From contig OY288250.1 in NCBI GenBank assembly GCA_958450325.1, positions 52,404,898-52,468,897 of the forward strand: DNA of 64,000 nucleotides. Direction: 5' to 3'. The notes beneath the pieces were generated by a model that saw only the letters and a program-made list of their open reading frames with translations, was not told the DNA's origin and searched no databases. Every line of letters starts with the position of its first letter. The first letter of the stretch is position 1. A program made the position numbers and the translations under genes. Origin of the DNA: Agrostemma githago. Its lineage: Eukaryota; Streptophyta; Magnoliopsida; Caryophyllales; Caryophyllaceae. Of this stretch, positions 30,588 to 43,507 are shown piece by piece.

Positions 30588-33500
30588 TGTAACACCCGTA
30601 AAATTCACATCTTTGATATCCGTCCCATTGCGATTAAATCGACTCTTATCGAGTCTCGTTATTTTTCATCCAGCTTAATTTCGATCTTCGTAATAACATT
30701 TTAATAAATTTTCGTTCAAAAATTATTTTTATTCCTTGTTCGCGAGAATTTTAATTAATCTCGAGAAATTGCTATTTAATCTTTTTCTACGCGATTTCGT
30801 ATATAATTATTTTTGAAACGTGATTTTAATACTTCTTTCTCATAAACATGTTCTTATATGTTTTCCGTCTTATTATTATTTTTAAAAGTTATCCATTAAC
30901 AATTTTAGCGCGAATCGGGCTCAGATTGTAGCAGACCCGACCGTTTCTCTTATCGGACTGAGATATTTTCGTAGTCGGTTGAGAAAGTCAAAACCGACTC
31001 CTCTATTTCCTCCTACTTACTGTTGCACGTTCCCCCTTACTCCTTTTTGCAGTTGTTCTCCCCAACTTCTATTAAACCTCCAACACTGTATCCACTACCC
31101 ATCTTTTCAAAAAAAAAAATAATTGAACGTATAATCTCTACAAAAAAAAAGACAATTGAACGTAGAACTGATCTTCAATATTTTTCTCAATTCTGATCAT
31201 TCTCTTCATCCCGCTTCATTCTAATTCGAAGGTAATCATCGATTCTTAATTCCTTCTTCCTAGTTCTCGATTTATGATACTAATAAGGGTCTTGTACCTT
31301 GTTTATATTTTTTTAGGCATTCGAGACAACCCCGAGGAGGACGAGTACATTATTGACTCAGTTCTCGATTAAGGTAACATGACGATCTCGGTATTGCTTG
31401 ATATTTTTGTTGTAGTTACATATATAGAATTTAAAATTTTTTTGGCTATTATAGTATGTCAATTTTCTTATAAAAGTTTTATAATCGTTAATTTTCAATT
31501 ATTGCATTGTTGCGTTCGTTTTTACGAGATTATTGCACAAATCGTTATATTAGTTATTAAATCATAATATTTGGCCGATACACTAATATAATTATAAATT
31601 TACTGTTAAAACATAAATTTTACAGATTTTTAATTTTTTTTAGAGTCGTCTAATGGATTTTTAACAGATTTCGTACAAAATTGATTTAAAACCGATTTAA
31701 TGCTCAAATGCCTAAATTACGTATTTAAATCTGAAAATTTTTGTGTACGTACATTCTGACAAAATTTAATTTTCTGGAATTTATCGTAACTTTTCGAATT
31801 TTATGAGTGGGTAAAAAAAATTAATAGTCTTAAAACACCATTTATCGTTAAAACCGAATATCTCTTTTAATTTCTTATTTTTATTTTTAATTCTCGATTC
31901 GAAATAAATTTTCTGATATTTTATAATAAAATACTTATTTTCGTGATATTTGAGATTTAATAAAATAAAATGAGCGATAAATCATTATTTAACCTTTTAA
32001 AACGAAACCGATGATTAAAAGACGGTTTTTTCCTATTTTTTTAAATTCTGGAATTTTCATTTTTTTAAAAAAAATTGAAAAGTTTCTGGAAAAATTTTAT
32101 TTCCTTGATAATTTATGATTTTTAACAACCGTGCACAAATCATTTTGAATTTAGCTTTTATTTTTAATCGTTAACGTTTAAATAACACGTTTACCGTAAA
32201 AGCCTTTAAAACCGGGTTTCCAGATTTTGAAAAAAAAAAATCTGTTCAGATTGTCTAAATATTATTTTTATTTATTTATCGTAATTTTTACACTATTTTT
32301 CGAAGCCTTTAAACGATATAATCAATTTTTAAGCGAAATCGTGAGTAATCGTTAAAACACGATTTTACAGCAACTTATTTAATTTTCCAGCAATTTTGAA
32401 CCTTCTAAAAATTTAACCATTTCATTTTAAGTCACCCTTTATGTTATTCGAAAATAATTTAAATGTTTAATAAAATAAAGAATGTTAAATAAATTACTTT
32501 TATAATATATGATTGTCGTAAAACATTATTTTATACTCGTTCCGTCGAAACTAATAATAATTAGGGAATTTTAGTTTTATATATTTTTGGAACACCCTAA
32601 TTCATAATAATAATACGTTTGTGAAATATTTCGATAATTCTTACAAATAATTTATACTCGATTTAGAACTTAATAATTGTTAAGGCCGAAAGTAGTAGTT
32701 TGCGAAATTAATAATATTTACTTTATAGTTAGAGTAAATTACTATTCTTGATATTTTTCTATAACACTATTTTCATCGTATTGTTATCCCGAGAAAGTTT
32801 CCTAAATTAGAAAGTTTCCCAAATTAGAAAGTTTCCTTTTTAAAACGTTTTAATAATCCTATCTAATTATGACAACTACTTTGTTTTGGAGTTATGGAAT
32901 AAGGACAAGTGTACGGGTAGAATAATACAGTCTAGGGTATACGTTTTGCCATCAACTATAAAGCTGGTGTGTCTAGTTAGAGACACATTGGTCGTTGAAC
33001 TGAGCATGGTTTGAGGTCAGGAGTGTGTATATATTTTGACCTTAAACTTAGATATCGCATCGAGTAAGTCGCCGTCGGGTTGAACTGGATTATGGGTGGT
33101 GTCCAGGAGGGGTGTACATTACTTAAGCCAGGACCTCGCTGCACGCAATCCTGTTATAGTTGAGTTGCCTAGTTAGAGACTGAAGTCTAATTTGTTCTGA
33201 CTAAATTCTCGAACCTAGTTTAGTATGATCCTAGTGAAAGTCTATTCTGTTACACTGATTGACTTCCATAGCGCCGTTATTTTTATTGATTGACATGGAT
33301 TTGCAGGTTGACAATCATTTCGAATTATTTTACCGTATCATTTTAAATGTTTTCCATTTTTCAACCATTTTGATATAGTAGTAATTGTGCATTAATATCA
33401 TGTAATATGGCTGGGAGAACGTCGTCGTTACTCCCCACTGAATTGTGGCTGTTATGTTTATAACATGGCAGGTATTATCTGTTCGAGTTTGTGTGGGCTA

Positions 33501-33721
33501 GCGAGCGGCATTTAGTCTTGCGCCGTGAATTTATTTTCATATTTTTTTTTTTGGTTTGATTGTTAAACACTTTTGAGGATTTTAAATTTTTGCCCTTTTT
33601 ATATAAAGTGGCAGTTGTACTGACTTGCCTTTTCATTATTAAAATTTAGTTATTAGTGTGTTAATCCCAACTAAACAGTGATTCCGCCACTGTTTCGCAT
33701 TAGAATTTATAGGGGATTACA
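30588..33721 (+). repeat. E4 5' LTR
   Basis: TGTAACACCC...GGGGATTACA, strongly AT-rich, matching 38395-41162 plus 49906-50283. TTATATAAAGTGGC near 33597-33610, about 120 bp before the LTR end, is a candidate TATA box. The short frames inside are not genes. Confidence 0.93.
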
Positions 33722-33723
33722 GT

Positions 33724-33735
33724 TGGTATCAGAGC
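33724..33735 (+). other. E4 primer-binding site
   Basis: TGGTATCAGAGC, two bases after the LTR end: the standard complement of the initiator methionine tRNA 3' end used by Del/Tekay and Ty1/copia elements. Confidence 0.92.
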
Positions 33736-33912
33736 ATCATTGCTCCCGACGCTCACACATGATTTTAGGAAAAATATCAGTAAATGGTTAAAACAGTAAA
33801 TAAGATATTAGTGAGAGATGGGTAGAAACCTAAATAAGGACTTCCTTGTTAAGTTTATATGTTCCTGAACTCAATGATTAGCATTGATTATGTGTTTCTT
33901 TTGTGGTTGAAG

Positions 33913-34651
33913 ATGAATGGTCGAACGAACCAGAATGACATCAATGCTGCGTTTGTCAACAACATGAATGCGATGGTGCAAACACTCCAAGAGCAACACA
34001 TGAACGCAAACAATCAGCGACCCTTTAGCTTCTCACACGCAGCTGAAGGAATGGCCAAGAGCAAGTTAGAATTTTACGACGGCTCTGTAGACCCTGAAGT
34101 CATGAATCGTTGGTTCCGGTTGATGGAGAGGCAATTCGGGATTTATTCTGCTCCCAAGGACCAGAAGGTGGGCCTGGCCGTGCTTTACTTGTCTGATGAA
34201 GCCGATCGATTGTGGACCCTAGTTGGCCCAACTACCCTGCAGACTCCGGGTTTTGGATGGGCTCAATTCAAGATCCTGTTGGAGCGTAGGTTCTATCCCA
34301 AGGAGCTAAAGAAGCAAAGAATGAGGGAGTTCAACAACCTTGTCCAAGGAAACAACATGACCGTGGCTGAGTACTCGCAACAATTCCATTTCCTGGCACA
34401 TTATGCTGAAGGCCTGCTACAAACTGAGGACAATCGAGCCTTTTATTTCAGAGAGGGGCTCAGAGCAGATATTGCACACAATATTCCCAGGGATTTGGAG
34501 ACTGTACAAGATATCTACAATTCCGCGCTGTTTACCGAGTCCTCACTGAAGAAAGTTAAGAAAATGGAGACCACTGCTGCTGGCTACAAGAGACCATTCC
34601 AATCTTCTGACAACACCTCTTCTTCATCGAAGAAATTTCATTCTTCTGGAG
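33913..34651 (+). CDS. E4 gag, N-terminal segment
   Basis: Open from ATG 33913 (MNGRTNQND); an upstream in-frame ATG at 33859 is possible but adds a hydrophobic leader atypical of gag. The capsid-like domain has KLEFYDGSVDPEVMNRWFRLM, KVGLAVLYLSDEADRLW, FKILLERRFYPKELKKQ and MTVAEYSQQFHFLAHYAEGL, typical of chromovirus gag. The frame runs into a stop at 34720-34722 unless the 71-bp segment beginning at 34652 is removed. The zinc knuckles lie beyond it. Confidence 0.8.
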
Positions 34652-34722
34652 GTCTGAAATATTCCTTTGTTTTCTTTCTTCTTATCTTGTTACATATCAG
34701 AATCACATCATATGTTTTATAG
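34652..34722 (+). other. Candidate intron or insertion in E4 gag (71 bp)
   Basis: Starts GTCTGAAAT after GGAG, ends TGTTTTATAG, T-rich throughout and not a multiple of three. Its removal puts the gag N-terminus in frame with the zinc knuckles and pol. Either a small intron or an insertion whose ends mimic splice sites. Confidence 0.45.
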
Positions 34723-37700
34723 GAAAAAGAAACAACTCTAACTCCTGATTTCAAGACAAGAAGAGCACTGCTTGCTTCAAATGCAAGAAGGATTTCCACC
34801 CGGGCAAGAACTGTGACGGCTCTCCCATCGTCTGTTTCACCTGCGGAGAACCGGGACATATTTCGACCAGATGTCCGAAGAAGGCTGCAACCAGCGATGC
34901 TGTCACCACACCTGCTCGAAAGGGGCGCATATTCTTTATGAGCCGAGCCGACGCTGAGGCTAACCCTGACATAGTTACGGGTATGTTTACGATCTCTGGT
35001 GCCTCCATATCCGCTATCTCCTCCAGCTTTGCTTTGAAATTATCTCTTATTCCTTCCCAAGCCGAGCCTATCTCTATCACTCTTCCTTCTGGTGAAATCG
35101 TTGCTTGTTCTAAAGCATATCAAGCTGTTCCTATTCTTTTTGATGGTATTATCCTTCCTTCGACTCTTCTCGAGTTTCCTCTGGCAGAGTTCGATGTTAT
35201 TTTGGGCATGGATTGGTTATCCCTCTATGATGCAAGATTTCAGTGCCGAGACCAGAAGATTTTTCTGAAGACTCCTAGTGGTTCTCGTATTACTTACCGT
35301 GGTGGTCGACGCCATAAGGGTATCAAAATCATTTCTGCTATGAAAGCTATTCGTTTGCAGAGAAAAGGTTGCCAAGCATTTTTATGTACAGTGACTGTAA
35401 CTGCAGAATTACCCAAACTTGAGGAAGTACGCATAGTCAGTGAATATGCAGATGTATTTCCCGAGGAATTACCTGGTATTCCCCCTGAGCGAGATGTAGA
35501 ATTCACCATCGAGCTCGTACCAGGTACTGGCCCTATTGCAAAGGCTCCTTATAGAATGGCTCCAGCTGAGGTGCAAGAATTGCGTAAAAAGTTGGATGAT
35601 ATGATTGAGAAGGACTTTATTCGTCCTAGTTCATCTCCTTGGGGCGCTCCTGTACTGTTTGTAAAGAAGAAAGACAGTACTATGCGCTTATGTATTGACT
35701 ATCGTGACCTTAACAAGATTACGATCAAGAAAAAATATCCCTTGCCCAGAATCGATGATCTCTTTGATCAACTTAAGGGCGCTTCGGTATTTTCCAAGAT
35801 CGATCTCAGATCGGGTTATAATCAAATCCCTGTCCGTGAATCAGATATTCCCAAGACGGCTTTCAGTTCGAGGTATGGACACTATGAGTTCAAAGTTATG
35901 CCTTTTGGACTGACCAATGCTCCTGCAGTATTCATGGATCAGATGAACCGAACGTTGCGGGAGTATCTAGACCAGTGTGTTGTTGTCTTTATTGACAACA
36001 TCCTAATCTATTCTAAATCCGAGGCTGAGCATGCCGAGCATCTTAAGATCATTCTTGGCATCCTGCGAGATCAAAAGTGGTATGCTAAGTTCTCTAAGTG
36101 TGAATTCTGGCTCTTTGAAGTGGCTTTTTTGGGTCATGTCATTGCTAAAGACGGTATTAAAGTTGACCCGGGTAAGATTTCCGCTATCGAGAATTGGACA
36201 AGTCCGAAAGATGTTGGTGAGATTCGATGTTTCTTAGGTCTTGCTGGATATTACCGAAGATTCGTTCAAGATTTCTCTAAGGTGGCCCGTCCTATGACTC
36301 AGTTGCTTATGAAAGAGTCTAAGTTCCTATGGAACCATGCCTGTGAAGATGCCTTCTCCGAGCTTAAGAGATGGCTTACTACTGCTCCAGTTTTGACCCT
36401 ACCCGAGGAAGGCGTTAACTTTGAAGTTTATTGTGACGCTTCTAAGCATGGTTTGGGTTGTGTTCTCATGCAAGGTGGTAAGGTAGTCGCTTATGCCTCT
36501 AGACAGTTAAAAGTTCATGTGGTGAATTACCCTACCCACGATCTTGAGTTAGCTGCTGTAGTTCATGCTCTAAAGGTCTGGCGACATTATCTCTATGGAG
36601 TAAGGTGCAAGGTGTACACTGACCACAAAAGCCTACGATATCTCTTTACGCAGAAAGACCTTAATGCGAGACAGAGACGGTGGGTAGAGTTGGTGAACGA
36701 TTACGACCTTGAATTGGTGTACTGCGAGGGTAAAGCCAATGTGGTTGCAGATGCTCTTAGCAGAAAGATCCTACGTTCCTTAACTCCATGTTCTTGCATT
36801 TTTGAAGATCTGTCCCGAGAGTTCGCAAAGATGACAATTGATGTGGTTATCGAAGGTTCTGCTGGGCGGATCAATGCCTTTGTTGCTGAACCGGCTCTTT
36901 TTCAGGTGATTCGTGATAAACAGTTGGAAGATCCTCTCGTTGCCGATATCCGTGAGAAGATGAAATAGGGTAAAGATCTCGATTTCTCTGTGGATTCTAG
37001 TGGAGCTCTGAAGTTTAGGGACCGTTGGGTCGTTCCAGATGAGGTGGAAGTCAGGAAGCAGATTTTGACCGAAGCTCATAAGTCGAGATATTCTGTACAT
37101 CCCGGAGGTGGTAAAATGTACAAGGAGTTGAAGCTTTATTTCTGGTGGCCATTCATGAGGGACGACATTGTCAAATTTGTGAGCAAGTGTCTGACTTGTC
37201 AGCAGGTTAAGTTTGAACATAAGAAACCTGCTGGTATGCTACAGCCGCTCCCTGTTCCAGAGTGGAAGTGGCAGTGTGTAGCCATGGATTTTGTAATGGC
37301 ATTACCGAGAACCGTAAATGGAAGAAATGGTATTTGGGTCATAATAGATCGTTTGACCAAGTGTGCACGATTTGTTCCTATTCGTGACACTTGGAGTCTG
37401 GAGAAGCTTGCAGAAGTCTATATTGCCGAGGTGGTCCGTCATCACGGTGTTCCACTCGAGATCGTGTCCGACCGAGATCCGAGGTTCTGTTCTAAGTTCT
37501 GGAAGGTGTTACAAAGTGCCTTGGGAAGTCAATTGTTGATGAGTACCGCTTTTCATGCCGCTACCGATGGCCAATCCGAGAGGACGATTCAGACTTTGGA
37601 AGACATGTTACGGGCTTGTGCGTTGGATTTTCAGGATAATTAGATCCAACATCTTCCATTGGTGGAATTCTCCTACAACAACAGTTATCATGCTTCCATC

Positions 37701-38324
37701 AAGATGGCCCCGTTTGAAGCACGGTATGGTCGTAAGTGTCGTGGCCTCTTGTGTTGGGACGTACCTGGTGAGGTGAAGACTTTGGTTCCTGATCAGTTGG
37801 CCGAGACCATTGACGCAGTGGAATTAATTCGTTCCAGGATGAAAGCCGCTCAGGATCGTCAGAAATCCTATGTTGATGTCCACCGCCGACCTCTGGAGTT
37901 TGCAGTTGGTGATCTGGTATTTCTTAAGGTATCGCCGATGAAAGGAGTGAAACGATTCGGGATCAAAGGCAAACTTAGTCCTAAGTTCATTCGACCGTGC
38001 CCCGTGATCGAAAAGGTAGGTGAAGTGGCTTACAAGCTAGAGTTGCCTGCTTCGATGGGCAAAGTTCATGACGTCTTTCACGAATCTCAGCTGAGGAGGT
38101 ATGTTAGTGACCCCGAGCACGTTCTAGAACCATAAATTGTTGATGTAGAACCTGACCTGACATACGAGGAGAGACCTGTGAAGATTACTGATCGACGAGA
38201 GAAGCGCTTGAAGAATAAAGTTGTACCCTTGGTGAAGGTTTTATGGCGCTGTAACAAGTTCGAAGAAGAAACTTGGGAAACCGAAGCGGCGATGCTAGCC
38301 AAACATCCTCATCTCTTCGAGTAA
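34723..38324 (+). pseudogene. E4 gag C-terminus and pol (PR-RT-RH-IN-chromodomain), dead
   Basis: One frame with no frameshift but four nonsense codons: TGA 34746, TAG 36966, TAG 37641 and TAA 38133. Two zinc knuckles (CFKCKKDFHPGKNC, CFTCGEPGHISTRC). In PR the catalytic Asp is replaced (TISGAS, Ile codon 34992). RT has RLCIDYRDLNK and MPFGLTNAPAVF, but the catalytic box reads FIDN (Asn codon 35997) instead of FIDD. RNase H keeps its acids (YCDAS, DLELAA, YTDHKSL, VADALS). IN keeps the HHCC finger (CLTCQQVK) and DDE residues (MDFVMAL, VSDRDPRF, GQSERTI). The C-terminal chromodomain (about 38136-38320: VEPDLTYEERPVKITD, WRCNKFEEETWE) would steer integration to marked chromatin in active relatives. 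Confidence 0.92.
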
Positions 38325-38381
38325 GGTAATCTCGATTCCTTCCTTTCTGTCTTTTCCAGTTTCGAGAACGAAACTTCTTTT

Positions 38382-38394
38382 TAGTGAGGAGGGT
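38382..38394 (+). other. E4 polypurine tract
   Basis: AGTGAGGAGGGT directly before the LTR start TGTAACACCC. Confidence 0.75.
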
Positions 38395-41162
38395 TGTAAC
38401 ACCCTTAAAATTTACATCTTTGATATCCGTCCCGTTGCGATTAAATCGACTCTTATCGAGTCTCGTTATTTTTCATCCAGCTTAATTTCGATCTTCGTAA
38501 TAACATTTTAATAAATTTTCGTTCAAAAACCATTTTTATTCCTTGTTCGCGAGAATTTTAATTAATCTCGAGAAATTGCTATTTAATCTTTTTCTACGCG
38601 ATTTCGTATATAATTATTTTTGAAACGTGATTTTAATACTTCTTTCTCATAAACATGTTCTTATATGTTTTCCGTCTTATTATTATTTTTAAAAGTAATC
38701 CATTAACAATTTTAGCGCGAATCGGGCTCAGATTGTAGCAGACCCGACCGTTTCTCTCATTGGACTGAGATATTTTTGTAGTCGGTTGAGAAAGTCAAAA
38801 CCGACTCCTCTATTTCCTCCTACATACTGTTGCACGTTCCCCCTTACTCCTTTTTGCAGTTGTTCTCCCCAACTCCTCTTAAACCTCCAACACTATATCC
38901 ACTACCTATCTTTTCAAAAAAAAAAAAAAATTGAACGTATAATCTCTACAAAAAAGAAAGAAGACAATTGAACGTAGAACTGATCTTCAATATTTTTCTC
39001 AATTCTGATCATTCTCTTCATCCCGCTTCATTCTAATTCGAAGGTAATCATCGATTCTTAATTCCTTCTTCCTAGTTCTCGATTTCTGATACTAATAAGG
39101 GTCTTGTACCTTGTTTATATTTTTTTTAGGCATTCGAGACAACCCCGAGGAGGACGAGTACATTATTGACTCAGTTCTCGATTAAGGTAACACGACGATC
39201 TCGGTATTGCTTGATATTTTTGTTGTAGTTACATGTATAGAATTTAAAAAAAAAATTGGCTATTATAGTATGTCAATTTTCTTATAAAAGTTTTATAATC
39301 GTTAATTTTCAATTATTGCATTGTTGCGTTCGTTTTTACGAGATTATTGCACAAATCGTTATATTAGTTATTAAATCATAATATTTGGCCGATACACTAA
39401 TATAATTATAAATTTACTGTTAAAACATAAATTTTACAGATTTTTAATTTTTTTTAGAGTCGTTTAATGGATTTTTAACAGATTTCGTACAAAATTGATT
39501 TAAAACCGATTTAATGCTCAAATGCCTAAATTACGTATTTAAATCTGAAAATTTTTGTGTACGTACATTCTGACAAAATTTAATTTTCTGGAATTTATCG
39601 TAACTTTTCGAATTTTATAAGTGGGTAAAAAAAATTAATAGTCTTAAAACACCGTTTATCGTTAAAACCGAATATCTCTTTTAATTTCTGATTTTTATTT
39701 TTAATTCTCGATTCGAAATAAATTTTCTGATATTTTATAACAAAATACTTATTTTCGCGATATTTGAGATTTAATAAAATAAAATGAGCGATAAATCATT
39801 ATTTAATTAACCTTTTAAAATGAAACCGGTGATTAAAAGACGGTTTTTTCCTATTTTTTTTAATTCTGGAATTTTCATTTTTTTTAAAAAAAATTGAAAA
39901 GTTTCTGGAAAAATTTTATTTCCTTGATAAGTTATGATTTTTAACAACCGTGCACAAATCGTTTTGAATTTAGCTTTTATTTTTAATCGTTAACGTTTAA
40001 TTAACGCGTTTTCCGTAAAAGCCTTTAAAACCGGGTTTCCAGATTTTGAAAAAAAATATTTTCTGTTCAGATTGTCTAAATATTATTTTTATTTATTTAT
40101 CGTAATTTTTACACTATTTTTCGAAGCCTTTAAACGATATAATCAATTTTTAAGTGAAATCGTGAGTAATCGTTAAAACACGATTTTACAGCAACTTATT
40201 TAATTTTCCAGCAATTTTGAACCTTCTAAAAATTTAACCATTTCATTTTAAGTCACCCTTTATGCTATTCGAAAATAATTTAAATGTTTAATAAAATAAA
40301 GAATGTTAAATAAATTACTTTTATAATATATGATTGTCATAAAACATTATTTTATACTCGTTCCGTCGAAACTAATAATAATTAGGGAATTTTAGTTTTA
40401 TATATTTTTGAAACACCCTAATTCATAATAATAATAATACGTTTGTGAAATATTTCGATAATTCTTATAAATAATTTATACTCGATTTAGAACTTAATAA
40501 TTGTTAAGGCCGAAAGTAGTAGTTTGCGAAATTAATAATATTTACTTTATAGTTAGAGTAAATTACTATTCTCGATATTTTTCTATAACACTATTTTCAT
40601 CGTATTGTTATCCCGAGAAATTTTCCTAAAATAGAAAGTTTCCCAAATTAGAAAGTTTCCTTTTTAAAACGTTTTAATAATCCTATCTAATTATGACAAC
40701 TACTTTGTTTTGGAGTTATGGAATAAGGACAAGTGTACGGGTAGAATAATACAGTCTAGGGTATACGTTTTGCCATCAACTATAAAGCTGGTGTGTCTAG
40801 TTAGAGACACATTGGTCGTTGAACTGAGCATGGTTTGAGGTCAGGAGTGTGTATATATTTTGACCTTAAACTTAGATATCGCATCGAGTAAGTCGCCGTC
40901 GGGTTGAACTGGATTATGGGTGGTGTCCAGGAGGGGTGTACATTACTTAAGCCAGGACCTCGCTGCACGCAATCCTGTTATAGTTGAGTTGCCTAGTTAG
41001 AGACTGAAGTCTAATTTGTTATGACTAAATTCTCGAACCTAGTTTAGTATGATCCTAGTGAAAGTCTATTCTGTTACACTGATTGACTTCCATAGCGCCG
41101 TTATTTTTATTGATTGACATGGATTTGCAGGTTGACAATCATTTCGAATTATTTTACCGTAT
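38395..41162 (+). repeat. E4 3' LTR, left part
   Basis: Matches 30588-33347 of the 5' LTR with few substitutions and small indels; interrupted by E5 at ACCGTAT. Confidence 0.93.
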
Positions 41163-41458
41163 TGTAGACACCCGCATTTTGACCGCCAGGTGTCTATAGT
41201 AGGTCCTGCCAAACACCCGATGATGATAAGACGCAAACATGCTTTAATGGACTCGGATATGGGCTCGAAATCATGGACATTTGGTTTAGGCTTATTACGG
41301 AGTACAAATCTTACAAAACCAACCTCAAATCTAGGCCCAGTGGGTCGTTTTGAGTCAAATGAGACTAATTTGGGTCGATTCCGACACCAGGGGTAAAACC
41401 GTCTTTTTACGACCGAGTCAAAACCCGGTCAAAAAAAATATTCTCGAGACACACGAGT

Positions 41459-41676
41459 CAGCCGTGACACCTCACACGGCCGATCCGGTCCCAAATACTA
41501 CAAAAATCATCCTCAAAAAATATTAAACAAATCCGTTTAAGGATAGAATTCGATCTCAAGTAGGAATTCTATCCGGAAACCGAATCAGACACCGACCGAG
41601 CTCCAGATACTCGGCCAAGACATCCCAAACAGCCGAAATACTCGGCCAACTCTTCATGACAGCCGAGATACTTGGC
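41459..41676 (+). promoter_or_regulatory. Dyads upstream of the E5 TATA box
   Basis: GCCGTG/CACGGC around 41461-41481, CCGAG/CTCGG at 41596-41615, GCCGAAATACTCGGC at 41632-41646 and GCCGAGATACTTGGC at 41662-41676. They lie 100-320 bp before the TATA box and are repeated in the 3' LTR. Confidence 0.6.
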
Positions 41677-41775
41677 TTCTCCACCAAGAAACGAGACTTT
41701 CGTTCCCTTTCGAACTCTCGTGTTTCCTATCCAAACCGGTATTTCTTGTCACACAAGCAAGACTACCTCGACTCC

Positions 41776-41784
41776 TATAAATAG
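41776..41784 (+). promoter_or_regulatory. E5 LTR TATA box
   Basis: TATAAATAG in an otherwise mixed context, also at 48190-48198 in the 3' LTR. Confidence 0.7.
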
Positions 41785-43489
41785 TACCTCATATTCAACA
41801 CAAAAAACACGATTTCACACAACAATTTCACACAACAATTTCAGCAACCAAAAATACACATCAATTATTCATAAACTTATCTAGTAAAATAGTACAAAGC
41901 AAATCCCGACATAATCCCGAAGAAGTCTCGAAGTACCGACGAAACTCCCCCCACCCGGTCGAACCCGACGCCTCACATACATAAAATCGCACCATCCTAA
42001 ACTCACCCATATCATCTCTACGCTCCCGTACCTAAGCCACCGTTCGACGAGCCTTATACCGAGAAAATAAAGCATGTAGGTTGAGGGTGTAAATCAAACC
42101 CGATTCTTCTCCTTTCTCTCTCTCTCTCTCACGTTTTTTTCTCTTTTTTTTTTCGTCTGTCACTGTTTTTTACGGGTCGTCGGTCGTTTCGATTATTAAT
42201 ATGGGTCGTTCGTCACATATTTTTATTTATTACTAATAATAGATACTACAAAAAACTATTTTTATAACGTTCTTAAAATACGATACCAATTCTCTAATCG
42301 AATATCGTATCTACAAGAACTAAATTAATTAATTCTCGTTGATGCTAACAAAATCATTACATCTTTTTTTAACAAAATTCGATGATTTTAAACGCGGAGA
42401 GAATTAACATCTTTTTTGTTCAAATTCTTTTTTTTACTTTTCGCTCAAAACAAACTTTTTTTAAAAACTTTTTCTAAAACATTCCGACTATTCGATATCG
42501 ATTTCATAATCGAATATCGAATACGACGAATATCGAAAATATAAATCGAGTATAAATTAATCCATATTTGTACGCGATTTATAAAAATTGACGATTTTTC
42601 GACAAATAAAAAAAATGCGGCAGGCCACCACGCGGGTCGCGCGCCTGTCAGACGACCCGCGCGGCAGCCGGTTCGCCGGTCCTTTCTTTTTTTCTCGTTT
42701 CCTCGCTTTCTATTTTTTATTCTTTTCGAACCTTACATAAAAAGCGACTTTCGCGACATATTTCAATAAATACTTTTTTTTGACTTCGGTCAACACGTGT
42801 TAATCCATCACGTGTCATAAACCTTTTTTAAAATCATGCATATTATTTATTTACATCTTTATTCGATTTATTCATCGTTACTAACTCGTTTTCTCGTGTT
42901 TGTAGCAATTTATTTGTTTTTATCGTTTTATTAGACTAAAACGAATTCACATGCTAAAATAACTTTGACGTTATTAGTTTAATATGCATTAAACGACTTA
43001 GCAACCCATTTTATTTTTCTCACATGCTTAGGAAAATAATGTTTGCATATCATTCAACCGTCGAACTAACCCGTGTACACCAAAAACGAACGATATCTTA
43101 GTAAAGGCCGCTAAGTGCGGGCGGGGTTGGGTGTTCTTAGTGAACTACCCAACACGTTCCCTCACCCCTTACTTAGAACCATGGTTTCCGGATGTCCGAA
43201 TCCATTGGCAACGAGAGTCATTCAATACACGATATCCGATAATGTCGGTATCGGTATCGTAATGCAAAGGGACAAGCCCAATAAACTCTGACATCGGAAA
43301 TGGGCCGTATTTTGTATACGGCCCACTACGACATAGAGTGGGCTCGAATGGTTCCGAATAACCACAAAATTCGGTGGCGACTCCTACTTCGATTTAAATT
43401 TCAATTTGACCATCTCATATGGAGATTCATTCGCCTCCCCAAACCCGCGCGTGGCCGAGTCGGGGTGGAACTATGTCATGTCCACAATT

Positions 43490-43507
43490 TGGCGACTCCG
43501 CTGGGGA
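43490..43507 (+). other. E5 primer-binding site
   Basis: TGGCGACTCCGCTGGGGA three bases after the LTR end. It is unlike the other primer sites here; the tRNA was not determined. GGTGGCGACTCC also occurs inside the LTR at 43373-43384. Confidence 0.75.

Larger units (their letters stand above)
41163..43486 (+). repeat. E5 5' LTR
   Basis: Starts TGTAGACACC and within 40 bp returns GGTGTCTATAG, making an inverted repeat at its very start. It has dyads upstream of the TATA box (41459-41676), TATA at 41776-41784, a 9-bp stem CGCGGGTCG/CGACCCGCG at 42631-42661, and a G-box-like AACACGTGTT near 42794. It ends CATGTCCACA. Confidence 0.93.
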
